Positions 22,559 to 35,700 are shown, counted from the stretch's first letter. The stretch: 64,000 bases of DNA from Siphonodentalium dalli (GCA_032622095.1 CP136065.1:94621343-94685342), one strand, 5' to 3'. Numbers and translations are program-made. Notes: generated from the sequence alone by a model not told the origin.

Positions 22559-24255
22559 CAGGCTTGGGGCAATTACTTGTGAATGTAATTAATTACAATT
22601 ACAATTACTTCAACATTTTTCAATTACAATTACAATTCCCATTACATCTAAATCACAATGTAATTAATTACAATTACTTTGAAATGTAATTCAATTACAA
22701 TTACAATTACATTTCAGTACAGAATTGAAGTAGGAACACTTTTTATTTATATGAACTTTATTTGATAACAAAACATAAATTTAATGCAAGATAAAATACA
22801 CGAAGAAGCACAATAATGAAGCACACTTGGTACATAGCAGCCAATGTATTAGGTGCAGGATAGGTGTTCGTAGAACAGAGCGATCATGATTTATAGCTGG
22901 CAATTCCTGCGTGTTGCATTGGCAACTTGTAGCCTGGGCTGACCTTCTAGAAATTGGGATGATATCAGAGATTTGTGAACTTTGCTAACTATCTTTTCTA
23001 GGCTGTTCAGGGTGGGGAGGGGGGGGGGGTCGGAAAAAAATTTCAGGCACGTATGGCTTTTTTTCCTTTCGACCATTTTTTGTACCCACCCACCCCCACC
23101 GCCAAATGTTTTTTTCAGTTTTCGGCAGGGCTGTTGGTAACTTGCTGATGGTGCTTGTGTGACCGTGGATTCATAGACATCTTGATGCTTTCGCTATAAA
23201 ATGAAAATAATAAGAGTATTTTAGTAACACATACATGTATCCTTCATTTAATTATTAAGGGAATAAGACCGTCCCAGTAAGTCGGACACAAAGCCAGGCC
23301 ATTGTAAAGGACAATGAGATAATCAACAATCTAATTGTTAATTAGAGTCATAAACATAATTAGCCTTTGTGGCCACCAGCTTACTGGTGACACAATGCAC
23401 CCACTAGACACTGCTAATTGGCGATTAGTGAGGCACCTATTTGTCCCATCATTGTCATTCAGTTGCAAATTAGAAGGGACAAGACACAATACATATACCA
23501 ATACCACCATATGACTGAAGTAATATGTCAATGGAATGAAACAATACTAATACATAGAAATGGAAACTTACCTTCAAATGTGTCACAAAATTGGAGGTAA
23601 CTTTTTTGGAACCGGAGATTGTAGTTGGGCAAAGTTTGCACTTCGCTTTCATAGTACACGGCGTGTCTTTCTGCAAATCAAAATGCTGCCAGATTGTTTT
23701 TGTAGACATGTTGATAGCATTTTAGCAATGGTTGGTATGAATTTATACCATAGCATATATACCATATCAGGTGGAGATAATGAAACATGATCATAAGAGT
23801 GATCTATTATAGTGATCTATTGTCAATTATTTGAAGTTGGTTTCTCATTGTATTTATCAAAACAAGCCTTCTACCTCAAAGGTTAACCAATGCTTAAGCA
23901 ACCAAAGAGGTGTCAACAGAATTAACCATTGAGACACAGTGGATGAAAACTCAGTGTTGTGACAACATAGTGATAGCCAGTCACCAGTCCTACACTTTGA
24001 AATTTGGAGAAAAAAAACAGTTGAAGAAACCATTGGATGAATCATGAAAGAGAACGTTGAGAAGAAATAAGTACCTGTGATTTTGAAGTAATTGAAATTA
24101 GACCCAAATTACAATTACAATTACATCCTAACCAATTACAATTGCAATTACATGTAATTGAGAATAAACTCAATTACCAATTACATGCAATTACTTGAAA
24201 AAATGTAATTAATTACAGTCAATTACAATTACAAATTACAATTACCCCATCCCTG
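22559..24255 (-). mobile_element. hAT-like element with BED-finger exon, internally deleted
   Basis: The left end is CAGGCTTGGGGCAATTAC and the right end is the inverse of CAGGGATGGGGTAATTG. Both are followed by arrays of TAATTACAATTA (22575-22715 and 24100-24240). Flanks are GCTATGTT (22551) and GCTCAGCCTATGTT (24256), an imperfect match, so the 8-bp duplication has decayed or is uncertain. The transposase side runs on the minus strand from the right end. Only the first coding exon is recognised, so the copy is non-autonomous. Confidence 0.75.
23572..23709 (-). CDS. BED zinc-finger exon of a hAT transposase (partial)
   Basis: Starts at an ATG and reads WQHFDLQKD, then KCKLCPTTISG and TSNFVTHLK, ending exactly at a GTAAGT donor (23571 downward). 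W..F......KC..C......T.NF..HL is the BED-finger pattern used by hAT transposases for DNA binding. The second histidine would lie in the next exon, which I could not find. Intact so far as it goes, but the catalytic core is missing from the element. Confidence 0.75.
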
Positions 24256-24268
24256 GCTCAGCCTATGT

Positions 24269-24756
24269 TTAAAGGTACTCAATCCGATAAAACTCATCTC
24301 AATTACTATTTCAATGGCTTCGGGGGTCAAAAATATTTGATTCGAGTCGAGGAAGTCACCCATCAAAGCTCAGATTTGTTAGATATCGATTTTAGAAATA
24401 CATTATTTTTCATTATCGGGAATTCTTTCTGGCCCAGTACGTAGTCAAAATTGCGTGATTATTACCACTTGATTTTAGAGTTATCCATCCTTGTCTGTTT
24501 GAATAGAGTTTTGGTGTAATCATCTCGAGCAGGTTTCAAAATTGACGGCAATTATTAGTACTCATCTCGAGAAATTAACAAATTTCAAAAATCAATATAT
24601 AATAACTCTGAGCTTTGTTTGATGGGTTCCTCGACTCGAATCAAATATTTTTTACCCCCAAAGCCAAAGAAATAGTAATATAGGACCCTCTGATCGGATT
24701 GTTGTTGTTGGAATCTGTTGAGATGTGGACCCTCTTTACGGATTGAGTACCTTTAA
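24269..24756. mobile_element. TTAA palindromic MITE, copy 2
   Basis: TTAA (24269-24272), AGGTACTCAATCC ... GGATTGAGTACCT, TTAA (24753-24756). Very similar to copy 1 over its full length, including GAATTCTTTCTGGCCCAGTA and TCATCTCGAGCAGG. The high similarity of copies 1 and 2 suggests they moved at about the same time. Confidence 0.9.
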
Positions 24757-25440
24757 ACTGACTGTTGCTGCATGTCTGGAGCAAACCATGCTTGATTCTA
24801 ATATGCGCTTCACTACAAATCAACATATCAAAATGTCTCTAATTATTGGAGTGTGGACCCTTGAGCCCATACTAACCCAGATATTCTACATATCGTCTGT
24901 CGGCTAAGACTAAAAAGGGTTTTCCAATTTGTTCAGGCGAGACACACAAAAAAAGAAGATTATCTCCCAAAGTTTTCTATCAAATACAAAATCATTTGGG
25001 ACATAGACAATGTTATGCTTCATCTTCATAATAAACCTAAATTTGGGCGAATTTGACGCATTTTGGGTAAAATAACGACATTTCAGATCTCAATTTTGTC
25101 CTTCAGCGAATATACGACCTTCATACGACATTTAGGAATAAAATTAAATATTGCTCGATCACAATGCTATACGACATTTTGCGTGAGCAATTGGAATTGG
25201 GGTCTCAATAATAGTTTGGAATAGCACGACATCATATATTATAGTACTGTTACGCGAAACAGATGGTTTTAGAATGAACACCACATAACCATGATATGAG
25301 GTACAGGTTTGGATTCTCGTTCTGTGAACCAATTTAATATGAAAGTGTCAATGACACTGTAGCTCAACTTGGAAAGGGAATTATTTCATGTGTTAAAGTC
25401 AATGGAGTGATTAGGAATGTGGAAAGTTGAAAGGCCTAGT
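24757..25440. other. Unassigned sequence, no gene recognised
   Basis: May continue the LINE cut at 22559, but I see no diagnostic motif. Repeated CGACATTT/ATACGAC motifs occur at 25075-25175. Confidence 0.4.
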
Positions 25441-27420
25441 TATGCAAAGAGTAAAATCTAACATGGCCGCTGGCAGCCATGTTTTTTTGCCAAATGACCC
25501 CAAAAAGACTCGTTCCCATTTACATGTCATTATTAATATCCAGTACAAATTTCATGATGATCTGACAAATGATACGACCTGTAGCCTGTGTCAAAGGATT
25601 TAGTCATGCAAAGAGTTAAATCCAAGATGGCTTCTGGTGGCCATTTTTTTTGGCCGAATGACCCCAAAATGACTCGTTCCCATCTACATGTCAATATTAA
25701 CATCCATGACAAATTTCATGATGATCAGACGAGCAGTATGACCTGTAGCCCGCGCCAATCGATTGAATTTTGAAATCCAAAATGGCGGCTGGTGGCCAGG
25801 TTCCCATCTACATGACAATGTCAACATTCATGACAAATTTCATAAAGATCGGACCAAAGGTACGACCTGTAGCCCGTGCTAATGGATTGAATTTTGAAAT
25901 CCAAGATGGCCGCTGGCGGCCATGTTGTTTGTCCGAATGACCCCAAAATGACTTGTTCCCATCTACATTCCAATTTCAACAGTCATGACAAATGTCATGA
26001 TGATCAGACTAAAGGTACGACCTGTAGCCCGTGCTAAAGGATTTAGTCATACAAAGAGTAAAATCAAAAATGGCTGCTGGCGGCCAAGTTTTTTGGCCGA
26101 ATGACCCCAAAATGACTCGTTCCCATCTACATATCATTGTTAACATCCATGAAAAAAATTATGATGATCCGACCAAATGTATGACCTGTAGGCCGTGCCA
26201 AAGACTTTAGTCATGCAAAGAGTAAAATCTAAGATGGCTGCCGGTGGCCATGTTTTTTGGCCGAACAACCCCAAAATTACTCGTTCCCATCTACATGTCA
26301 ATATTAATATCCATGACAAATTTCATGATGATCAGACAAACAGTACGACCTGTAGCCCGTGCTAATGGATTGAATATTTTTTTCCCGAATGAACCCAAAA
26401 TGACTCGTTCCCATCTACATTTCAATGTCAACAGCTAAGACACATTTTATGATGATCCGACCAAGGGTACGACATGTAGGCCGTACCAAAGAATTTAGTC
26501 ATACAAAGAGTAAAATCCAAAATGGCTGCTGGCGGCCATGTTTGTTTGCCGAATGACCCCAAAATGACTCGTTCCCATCTACATGTCATTGTTAACATCC
26601 ATGGCACATTTTATGATGATCCGACCAAAGGTACGACCTGTAGGCCGTGCCAAAGAATTTAGTCATGCAAAGAGTAAATCTAAGATGGCTGCCGGCGGCC
26701 ATGTTTTTGGGCCGAATGACCCCAAAATTACTCGTTCCCATCTACATGTCAATGTTAACATTCATGACAAATTCCATGATGATCAGACCAAAGGTACGAC
26801 CTGTAGCCCGTGCTAATAGATTGAATTTTTAAATCCAAGATGGCCGCTGGCGGCCATGTTGTTTGTCCGAATGACCCCAAAATGACTCGTTCCCATCTAC
26901 ATTCCAATTTCAACAGCCATGATCAGACTAAAGGTACGACCTGTAGCCCGAGCTAAAGGATTTAGTCATACAAAGAGTAAAATCCAAAATGGCTGCTGGC
27001 GGCCATGTTTTTTTGCCAAATGCCATTGTTAACATCCATGAAAATATTTATGATGATCCGACCAAAGGTACGACTTGTAGGCCGTGCCAAAGAATTTAGT
27101 CATGCAAAGAGTAAAATCTAAGATGGCTGCCGGTGGCCATGTTTTTTGGCCGAACAACCCCAAAATTACTCGTTCCCATCTACATGTCAATATCAACATC
27201 CATGACAAATTTCATGATGATCAGACGAACAGTACGACCTGTAGCCCGCGCCAATGGATTGAATTTTGAAATCCAAAATGGCGGCTGGTGGCCATGTTTT
27301 TTTCCCGAATGAACCCAAAATGACTCGTTCCCATCTACATGTCAATGTCAACATCTATGACAAATTTCATAATGATCCGACAAAAGGTACGACCTATAGC
27401 CCATGCTAAAGGAAATTGTT
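25441..27420. repeat. Satellite array, monomers of about 120-165 bp with AAGATGGC core
   Basis: About a dozen head-to-tail monomers run AAGATGGC.GC.GG.GGCCATG, TTT.GGCCGAATGACCCCAA, ACTCGTTCCCATCTACATGT, ATCCATGACAAATTTCATGA, TGATC.GACCAAAGGTACGA, CCTGTAGCCCGTGC and TTTAGTCATGCAAAGAGTAA. Alternating monomer subtypes (CATGTCA versus CATTCCA; GTAGCCC versus GTAGGCC) give a higher-order arrangement. The small ORFs in each monomer are artefacts of repetition. Confidence 0.92.
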
Positions 27421-27428
27421 GACGCATC

Positions 27429-27463
27429 ACGCACACACACACACACGCACACACACACGCACG
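27429..27463. repeat. (CA)n/(ACGC) microsatellite at the array edge
   Basis: CACACACACACACACGCACA-type run closing the first satellite array; the second copy is at 30892-30926. A short inverted repeat AGCTCAAACTTTAC / GTAAAGTTGAGCT follows. Confidence 0.9.
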
Positions 27464-27855
27464 GCGGACGACAAAGCCATGGCAATAGCTCAAACTTTAC
27501 AAAGTAAAGTTGAGCTAATAATGAGGTTTGAGACTTTGCAGCTATAGGGTACAACTTATTTAAAATATTGATCTTTCTCATGTGAGCTAGCCCACCATAT
27601 TCAAATGGATGGACGTTCTGATCATTGGTGAGCTAAACATATCGGTTACCGATTTGGAGAAGTCCATTTATAGGCACTGGAATCATCAAACAATACATAA
27701 TGCCCGATATTTACTGTACACCATGCAATGTCCATAACGAGGAAAATCTCTGTTTGGATCGGTACATGATAGTGTTTCCCTGGTTGCATGTCCAACCCAT
27801 GCACAATTTGGCTCCATGGCATAGTTCTCTGGATTAAAGTCATATCCCACATGGC
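27464..27855. other. Unique-looking block inside the duplication
   Basis: No gene recognised; repeated at 30927-31318. Contains GCCATGGCAATAGCTCAAAC next to the (CA)n run. The open frame on the minus strand (27646-27852) has no recognisable motif. Confidence 0.4.
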
Positions 27856-28261
27856 TTAAAGGTACTCAATCCGATCAGACGCTCCTAAACTACTATTTCT
27901 TCGGCTTCGGGGGTAAAAAATATTTGATTCGAGTCGAGGAACCCACCAATCAAAGCTCAGAGTGATCAGATATCGATGTTTGAACTTTTTGCAGATAAAG
28001 ATGGATAACGCTAAAATCAAGTGGTAATAATAACCACTTGATTTTAGAGTTATCCATCTTTATCTGCAAGACCGTACGTTTGACCTCGTGCTTCTGGCAA
28101 GTTCTGGCCCACAAACAATATAAATAGCAAACTTCAAACATCGATATCTAATCACTCTGAGCTTTGATGGGTGGGTTCCTCGACTCGAATCAAATATTGT
28201 TTACCCCCGAAGCCAAAGAAATAGTAATTTAGGAGCGTCTGATCGGATTGAGTACCTTTAA
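27856..28261. mobile_element. TTAA palindromic MITE, copy 3 (near-perfect palindrome)
   Basis: TTAA (27856-27859), AGGTACTCAATCCGATCAGA ... TCTGATCGGATTGAGTACCT, TTAA (28258-28261). The arms pair over about 150 bp (GGCTTCGGGGGTAAA, GATTCGAGTCGAGGAACCCA, GATATCGATGTTTGAA). A second nested hairpin, AAGTGGTAATA/ATAACCACTTGATTTTAG, lies at the centre. Confidence 0.92.
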
Positions 28262-28678
28262 TTTGTGCACATTGACATGTTCCATAAGTATGATTGTCCT
28301 GTTCAATATATAACTGAGTAAACAACGGTATAATTGGAGCCATCTATTCGGTTGATCACACTGACGGTGTATACATTAAGCCTCCCATCCCCACCACGGT
28401 TAGTGAATGTATAACTAACTAACTAAAACATATTATCCGCATTAGTTCCCTGGCTCAAGTTTGCCACCGTCGATCTGGCTCAATGCAACGAGCCGAACAT
28501 ATAATTTGTGGCATTAGGCACTTTCTTGTTAGGTTGTATCCACCCGGGTATATGATTAACACCACATGGGATGTGGTGGTACGATACCCTGGGTTATGGA
28601 TGTCAATGTCTGACTCAATACGATAGAATTTCCTTGAAAAACCCATACACATAGCGGTGGCCCGGCCACCAGACTCCG

Positions 28679-29235
28679 TTGAGGATATTTCTTTTCAAGG
28701 CACATCAATATCGGCTATTTGGTCGCTCTATGTCAGGATTTGTTAAAGACATTTTCACCTTATTAGAGGAATATCATCTTTTAACATTCCTCACTGTCTT
28801 CATGGACACAGGATTATTCCCATCGAAAAACGAATGGAAGAGACTGGTTCGCGAGACAGTCGAAACAAACTATTACTCTTCGTGGTATATCGTTCGACTG
28901 CGCTCAATGCCGAGCTCTCACTATTCATGCGCTGCCATTCCCATCCCAATCAAACATGGAAAATTTGGAATCTGTGCAAATCCCACCGATCATTCTCGAA
29001 GCCACTGAGACACTTAGCAAAGCTGCTCAACAAATCAACTTACGAAAATAATATGACGTGCAGTTTGTGCGACACGGATTACAACCACGAGTTATACCAT
29101 GTGTTTTGGTCTTGCAGGTCGGCCACAGTGATACATTCAGCACTGGGAAATGATACTAAATAAACACGGGATCGATGTGTATCTGTTCCTCGCATCACTC
29201 GCACCAACTACTAGAGTAGCTCATGGTGGTTTTGT
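28679..29235 (+). pseudogene. LINE ORF2 C-terminal fragment (copy A)
   Basis: Frames read FVKDIFTLLEEYHLLTFL and NEWKRLVRETVETNYYSSW, then, after a frameshift near 28890, NAELSLFMRCHSHPNQTWKI and the zinc-knuckle-like CSLCDTDYNHELYHVFWSC (29062-29115). A further frame reads GIDVYLFLASLAPTTRVA. This layout (SW..V..LL..Y.LP, WK..V...V..YW, C..C...H...C) is the C-terminal half of the same LINE type as 19744-22558. No catalytic RT domain is present. Confidence 0.65.
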
Positions 29236-29289
29236 ATGCACTTGTATGTCCAGAGCAAAACTCTTCATGAATCCACTAATTGAACAACA

Positions 29290-30880
29290 AATGTACGACC
29301 TGTAGCCCGTGCTAATGGGTTGAATTTTTAAATCCAAGATGGCCGCTGGCGGCCATGTTGTTTGTCCGAATGACCCCAAAACAACTCGTTCCCATCTACA
29401 TTCCAATTTCAACAGCCATGACAAATTTCATGATGATAAGACTAAAGGTACGACCTGTAGCCCGTGCTAAAGGATTTAGTCATACAAAGAGTAAAATCCA
29501 AAATGGCTGCTGGCGGCCATGTTTTTTTGCCGAATTACCCCAAAATGACTCGTTCCCATCTACATGTCATTGTTAACATCCATGGCACATTTTATGATGA
29601 TCCGACCAAAGGTACGACCTGTAGGCCGTGCCAAAGAATTTAGTCATGCAAAGAGTAAATCTAAGATGGCTGCCGGCGGCCATGTTTTTGGGCCGAATGA
29701 CCCCAAAATTACTTGTTCCCATCTACATGTCAATGTTAACATTCATGACAAATTTCATGATGATCAGACCAAATGTACGACCTGTAGCCCGTGCTAATGG
29801 GTTGAATTTTTAAATCCAAGATGGCCGCTGGCGGCCATGTTGTTTGTCCGAATGACCCCAAAACGACTCGTTCCCATCTACATTCCAATTTCAACAGCCA
29901 TGACAAATTTCATGATGATAAGACTAAAGGTACGACCTGTAGCCCGTGCTAAAGGATTTAGTCATACAAAGAGTAAAATCCAAAATGGCTGCTGGCGGCC
30001 ATGTTTGTTTGCCGAATGACCCCAAAATGACTCGTTCCCATCTACATGTCATTGTTAACATCCATGGCACATTTTATGATGATCCGACCAAAGGTACGAC
30101 CTGTAGGCCGTGCCAAAGAATTTAGTCATGCAAAGAGTAAATCTAAGATGGCTGCCGGCGGCCATGTTTTTGGGCCGAATGACCCCAAAATTACTCGTTC
30201 CCATCTACATGTCAATGTTAACATTCATGACAAATTCCATGATGATCAGACCAAAGGTACGACCTGTAGCCCGTGCTAATAGATTGAATTTTTAAATCCA
30301 AGATGGCCGCTGGCGGCCATGTTGTTTGTCCGAATGACCCCAAAATGACTCGTTCCCATCTACATTCCAATTTCAACAGCCATGATCAGACTAAAGGTAC
30401 GACCTGTAGCCCGAGCTAAAGGATTTAGTCATACAAAGAGTAAAATCCAAAATGGCTGCTGGCGGCCATGTTTTTTTGCCAAATGCCATTGTTAACATCC
30501 ATGAAAATATTTATGATGATCCGACCAAAGGTACGACTTGTAGGCCGTGCCAAAGAATTTAGTCATGCAAAGAGTAAAATCTAAGATGGCTGCCGGTGGC
30601 CATGTTTTTTGGCCGAACAACCCCAAAATTACTCGTTCCCATCTACATGTCAATATCAACATCCATGACAAATTTCATGATGATCAGACGAACAGTACGA
30701 CCTGTAGCCCGCGCCAATGGATTGAATTTTGAAATCCAAAATGGCGGCTGGTGGCCATGTTTTTTTCCCGAATGAACCCAAAATGACTCGTTCCCATCTA
30801 CATGTCAATGTCAACATCTATGACAAATTTCATAATGATCCGACAAAAGGTACGACCTATAGCCCATGCTAAAGGAAATT
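29290..30880. repeat. Second AAGATGGC satellite block with a 482-bp higher-order unit
   Basis: Same monomers as 25441-27420. Within it a three-monomer unit of 482 bp is repeated (29564 recurs at 30046; 29355 recurs at 29837) with few differences. Confidence 0.9.
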
Positions 30881-31318
30881 GTTGACGCATCACGCACACA
30901 CACACACACGCACACACACACGCACGGCGGACGACAAAGCCATGGCAATAGCTCAAACTTTACAAAGTAAAGTTGAGCTAATAATGAGGTTTGAGACTTT
31001 GCAGCTATAGGGTACAACTTATTTAAAATATTGATCTTTCTCATGTGAGCTAGCCCACCATATTCAAATGGATGGACGTTCTGATCATTGGTGAGCTAAA
31101 CATATCGGTTACCGATTTGGAGAAGTCCATTTATAGGCACTGGAATCATCAAACAATACATAATGCCCGATATTTACTGTACACCATGCAATGTCCATAA
31201 CGAGGAAAATCTCTGTTTGGATCGGTACATGATAGTGTTTCCCTGGTTGCATGTCCAACCCATGCACAATCTGGCTCCATGGCATAGTTCTCTGGATTAA
31301 AGTCATATCCCACATGGC

Positions 31319-31724
31319 TTAAAGGTACTCAATCCGATCAGACGCTCCTAAACTACTATTTCTTCGGCTTCGGGGGTAAAAAATATTTGATTCGAGTCGA
31401 GGAACCCACCAATCAAAGCTCAGAGTGATCAGATATCGATGTTTGAACTTTTTGCAGATAAAGATGGATAACGCTAAAATCAAGTGGTAATAATAACCAC
31501 TTGATTTTAGAGTTATCCATCTTTATCTGCAAGACCGTACGTTTGACCTCGTGCTTCTGGCAAGTTCTGGCCCACAAACAATATAAATAGCAAACTTCAA
31601 ACATCGATATCTAATCACTCTGAGCTTTGATGGGTGGGTTCCTCGACTCGAATCAAATATTGTTTACCCCCGAAGCCAAAGAAATAGTAATTTAGGAGCG
31701 TCTGATCGGATTGAGTACCTTTAA
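31319..31724. mobile_element. TTAA palindromic MITE, copy 4 (in duplication copy B)
   Basis: Identical by eye to 27856-28261, displaced by 3,463 bp; it arose by the segmental duplication and not by a separate insertion. Confidence 0.92.
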
Positions 31725-32141
31725 TTTGTGCACATTGACATGTTCCATAAGTATGATTGTCCTGTTCAATATATAACTGAGTAAACAACGGTATAATTGG
31801 AGCCATCTATTCGGTTGATCACACTGACGGTGTATACATTAAGCCTCCCATCCCCACCACGGTTAGTGAATGTATAACTAACTAACTAAAACATATTATC
31901 CGCATTAGTTCCCTGGCTCAAGTTTGCCACCGTCGATCTGGCTCAATGCAACGAGCCGAACATATAATTTGTGGCATTAGGCACTTTCTTGTTAGGTTGT
32001 ATCCACCCGGGTATATGATTAACACCACATGGGATGTGGTGGTACGATACCCTGGGTTATGGATGTCAATGTCTGACTCAATACGATAGAATTTCCTTGA
32101 AAAACCCATACACATAGCGGTGGCCCGGCCACCAGACTCCG

Positions 32142-32698
32142 TTGAGGATATTTCTTTTCAAGGCACATCAATATCGGCTATTTGGTCGCTCTATGTCAGG
32201 ATTTGTTAAAGACATTTTCACCTTATTAGAGGAATATCATCTTTTAACATTCCTCACTGTCTTCATGGACACAGGATTATTCCCATCGAAAAACGAATGG
32301 AAGAGACTGGTTCGCGAGACAGTCGAAACAAACTATTACTCTTCGTGGTATATCGTTCGACTGCGCTCAATGCCGAGCTCTCACTATTCATGCGCTGCCA
32401 TTCCCATCCCAATCAAACATGGAAAATTTGGAATCTGTGCAAATCCCACCGATCATTCTCGAAGCCACTGAGACACTTAGCAAAGCTGCTCAACAAATCA
32501 ACTTACGAAAATAATATGACGTGCAGTTTGTGCGACACGGATTACAACCACGAGTTATACCATGTGTTTTGGTCTTGCAGGTCGGCCACAGTGATACATT
32601 CAGCACTGGGAAATGATACTAAATAAACACGGGATCGATGTGTATCTGTTCCTCGCATCACTCGCACCAACTACTAGAGTAGCTCATGGTGGTTTTGT
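32142..32698 (+). pseudogene. LINE ORF2 C-terminal fragment (copy B)
   Basis: Same sequence and same frameshifts as 28679-29235, 3,463 bp downstream. Shared disabling lesions show that the fragment was already dead when the segment duplicated. Confidence 0.65.
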
Positions 32699-32742
32699 AT
32701 GCACTTGTATGTCCAGAGCAAAACTCTTCATGAATCCACTAA

Positions 32743-35700
32743 TTGAAGGTACACGAACAATATTTGGTTGGTAACACATTTCCCATTGACGGCGAAATGG
32801 GTCAAATGGCCACGCCCCTTTTTGCGCGAAGTACTACCACCCGTCGTGACTATATCTCCAGAACCGTTGGACATAGGGGGTCGTGTGACCACTCAAAATG
32901 TGCGAAATGGCCACATTATGGGTGGTCAGAAATCCATTTTCATATCCAAAAGTCAATGGTTTTTAAGATAATTGCCAAAAACCAAAAAAAAAATCCATTT
33001 TTGAGGGCCTGAACCCCAATTTGGGATTCAGCACTTTTATCTCAAAGTTTAGCCCCCAATTAGAATTTTATTTATCTATATCCATTGGTGCCACATACAG
33101 GTATCATTTCTGATATTTTCTGTACCATTATCGGATGGGATTGACCTTCAGGGAGCTCTTGACCCTGAAAATAAGGTTTTTGGATGGAATATATTGGTCG
33201 TAGAATGAAAAACAGACATTTTCCCAATAACAGGGTATTTTATCAGTAACCTAAAACTCCTACAAAAAGGTTACCTGGTGATATAATTTGAATGTAGTTC
33301 ATCTTTTGTTATCTAGATTTCATGGCCTTTGATGTGAGATGGTTGCCAAAATGGTTATAAATGGAATGACATATACATGTATCACATTAGCAATATACAT
33401 GTAAATGAGTTCAATGTGTTATTTTCTTTAAACTTATGGGAGAACAGGGTGTTTTTATGGTATTCTAATGTTGAATTGAATTATACTCAGCCCACAAGCT
33501 TGTTTAGTGATGTTGAGTTACTACAATTTGATCAATCAGTATGATTCGGTAGTCGAACAGGTTGTCTTTATCAGTCCCACATCAATTTTGATTGGCTGCA
33601 TCACCATTTTGTATAAAGGTTCTACAATTTCCCTAACACGTACATTATTTTAGAACAAATAATGGCTAGCCTGGCATGATCGCCTATATTTATATCCTGA
33701 TGTATATGTACACGTAGATGTATATTTGCCCTAAATTGTTTCTGGTTCAAATTTGGGAGTTTGTAAGAAAATAAGTCATAAGAAAGATGCAGTTGCAGTA
33801 ATATTAAAATATATTTTCCTGTTCAAAACTAACAAATACATGTCTATTGATTATTGGTGTGATATCCAGTAATAAAGACTAAAATGATCCTTCAAATTAT
33901 TTTATAAGGGCTTTAGTCCAGTTATAATAAATCCACACATTAAAAATATAGGGCTTCCATACATACAGAATATTTGCCAACTTGACAATCGTTCCTTGTG
34001 TTCAACTGAGTGAGTTCATGTGAGGTTCATGGAAATTTATTTGGCAAGCTTGATTCTAAATTGTCTAGCTTTATGGGCTTGAAATCCGAATGCAATCCTG
34101 TTGCGTTGTGAGCTCAGGGTGAGTTAGAAGAAAAATACAAGCATAAGTTGATATGCAGATATAAATACATACAAATCTACATTCTGCAGGTAGCCATGCA
34201 TGCTATGCAATCCTCCCTCATGTTTCAACTTATCAAGGAAAAATGATCACATTACCAATGACTATGATAGTCAGATGTTTTTGTAGATTTTGTAGATTTG
34301 TGGATGTTGTAGATTTTGTAGATTTGTGGATGTGTAATGCAATATAGATCTCCATTATAGTTGCACAAATTTATTTTTCATTTCGTCCCTTTAAATTGAC
34401 TTTTATTTTTTATGTATGTATATGTGCCACTCCAAAAATGTCAGTAAAAGTACTGTAAACCGTTTGGTTTGATGTTATAGGCACAGGAGATATATATATA
34501 TACTTTACATGTCAAATATTGTGACCCCTGCAGGTACGTGTATGTGTGTCAGTCGCCTTATGTGTGTGATGTACATGCAGTAACTACAAGTATATTCTAG
34601 TGAAATTTATGGTCCGCACTCTGCAGTATTTCACAAACATGCTATGGCCATGCCTACATATACATATGTACACTGATTCTAACACAATAATTGTCAGGTT
34701 ATAATCTATGTTTGAGGAAAGTTACTATGTATTTTTCATTTGTGTTGCATTTGTCAATATTAATGGGTCCAAGGAGCCCAGATGGTACTAGTGCAGAGCC
34801 CATTTAATTTTCATGAGACTGGTGGACTTCATGTCTATACTCCTAAATAAACATGACTCTGAGTCTTATCAGACCAAGACGGTATTCTGTAGGTTTTACT
34901 ATAATTATATCTAGAAAAGACTCAACCATTATTTTTCCACTACCCTATATATCACAATATATTCATTTGGCAGTATTCATCCCAAGTTTAGTGGTGATGC
35001 TAATAAATTTGGTATGATAGTCAGGTAGAGCAAAGCGATCTGAACAAATCGATGATAAGCCACTATGTGTAGTGTACATTACAAAACATGTATATTGTGA
35101 AATATTTTAATAATGGGTGCTGGTTTTTACAAACTGGCCATAATTGAGATGACTATTCCTGTTGTTTACCAAACATCAGCGTACACATTAAATATTTTGA
35201 AGTATATATGTTCTTGAATGTTTCATACAGACACTGACTTTTGCACAAATTGCTCGGATTAGCCGAACAATGCAAAAAGAACCAACTTTAGGTAAAATGA
35301 TGGTACTATTTCTTAACAGAATCGCCTTGACCTACAAACATCGATCATATCAATCCAGCAGTACCCATCAGCAAAATATAAAATTAGCAGGACCACTTAA
35401 CCTGGGGTGGTATTGAAAATGAAAATATCTTTAAAATGGTAAGTTATGAGGGCTATTAGCTATTATGAAGAATTATGTTAGTGAAATTATAGACCCTCAT
35501 CTTCTCCAACCTGCAACTATCATGGCCAATCAAAACTAATGTGGGACTGACAAAGGCTCATTCTACTATTGATTGAATAGTGATGATTCCATTATTTCCT
35601 AAAACTTTTTGTGAGATGAGGTGTTCTTTTGGAAGAATTGATTACTTCTGAAATATATACTGGTATATATGGTCATCTCTCATCTGATTACAACATGTTT

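Larger units (their letters stand above)
26495..29957. repeat. 3,463-bp tandem duplication, copy A
   Basis: Every landmark from about 26495 to 29287 recurs exactly 3,463 bp later: satellite monomers, (CA)n run, unique block 27464-27855, palindromic MITE and LINE fragment. I found one substitution (T at 27808 against C at 31271) by eye. Copy A ends at CACTAATTGAA (29287), then returns to satellite (29290-29957). Confidence 0.93.
29958..32750. repeat. 3,463-bp tandem duplication, copy B
   Basis: Copy of 26495-29287. It breaks at the same LINE sequence CACTAATTGAA (32750) but is followed by the inverted-repeat element starting GGTACACGAACAATAT instead of satellite. Identity is so high that either a very recent duplication or an assembly/haplotype artefact is possible. 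Confidence 0.93.

Noticed and set aside
22551-24263. A perfect 8-bp target duplication for the BED-containing hAT-like element
   Set aside because: Flanks GCTATGTT and GCTCAGCC do not match; a shifted match (CTATGTT) needs an extra insertion. Recorded as imperfect.
26583-30732. Families of 61-77 codon ORFs recurring every few hundred bases
   Set aside because: Each lies at the same place in a satellite monomer and shifts frame between monomers.
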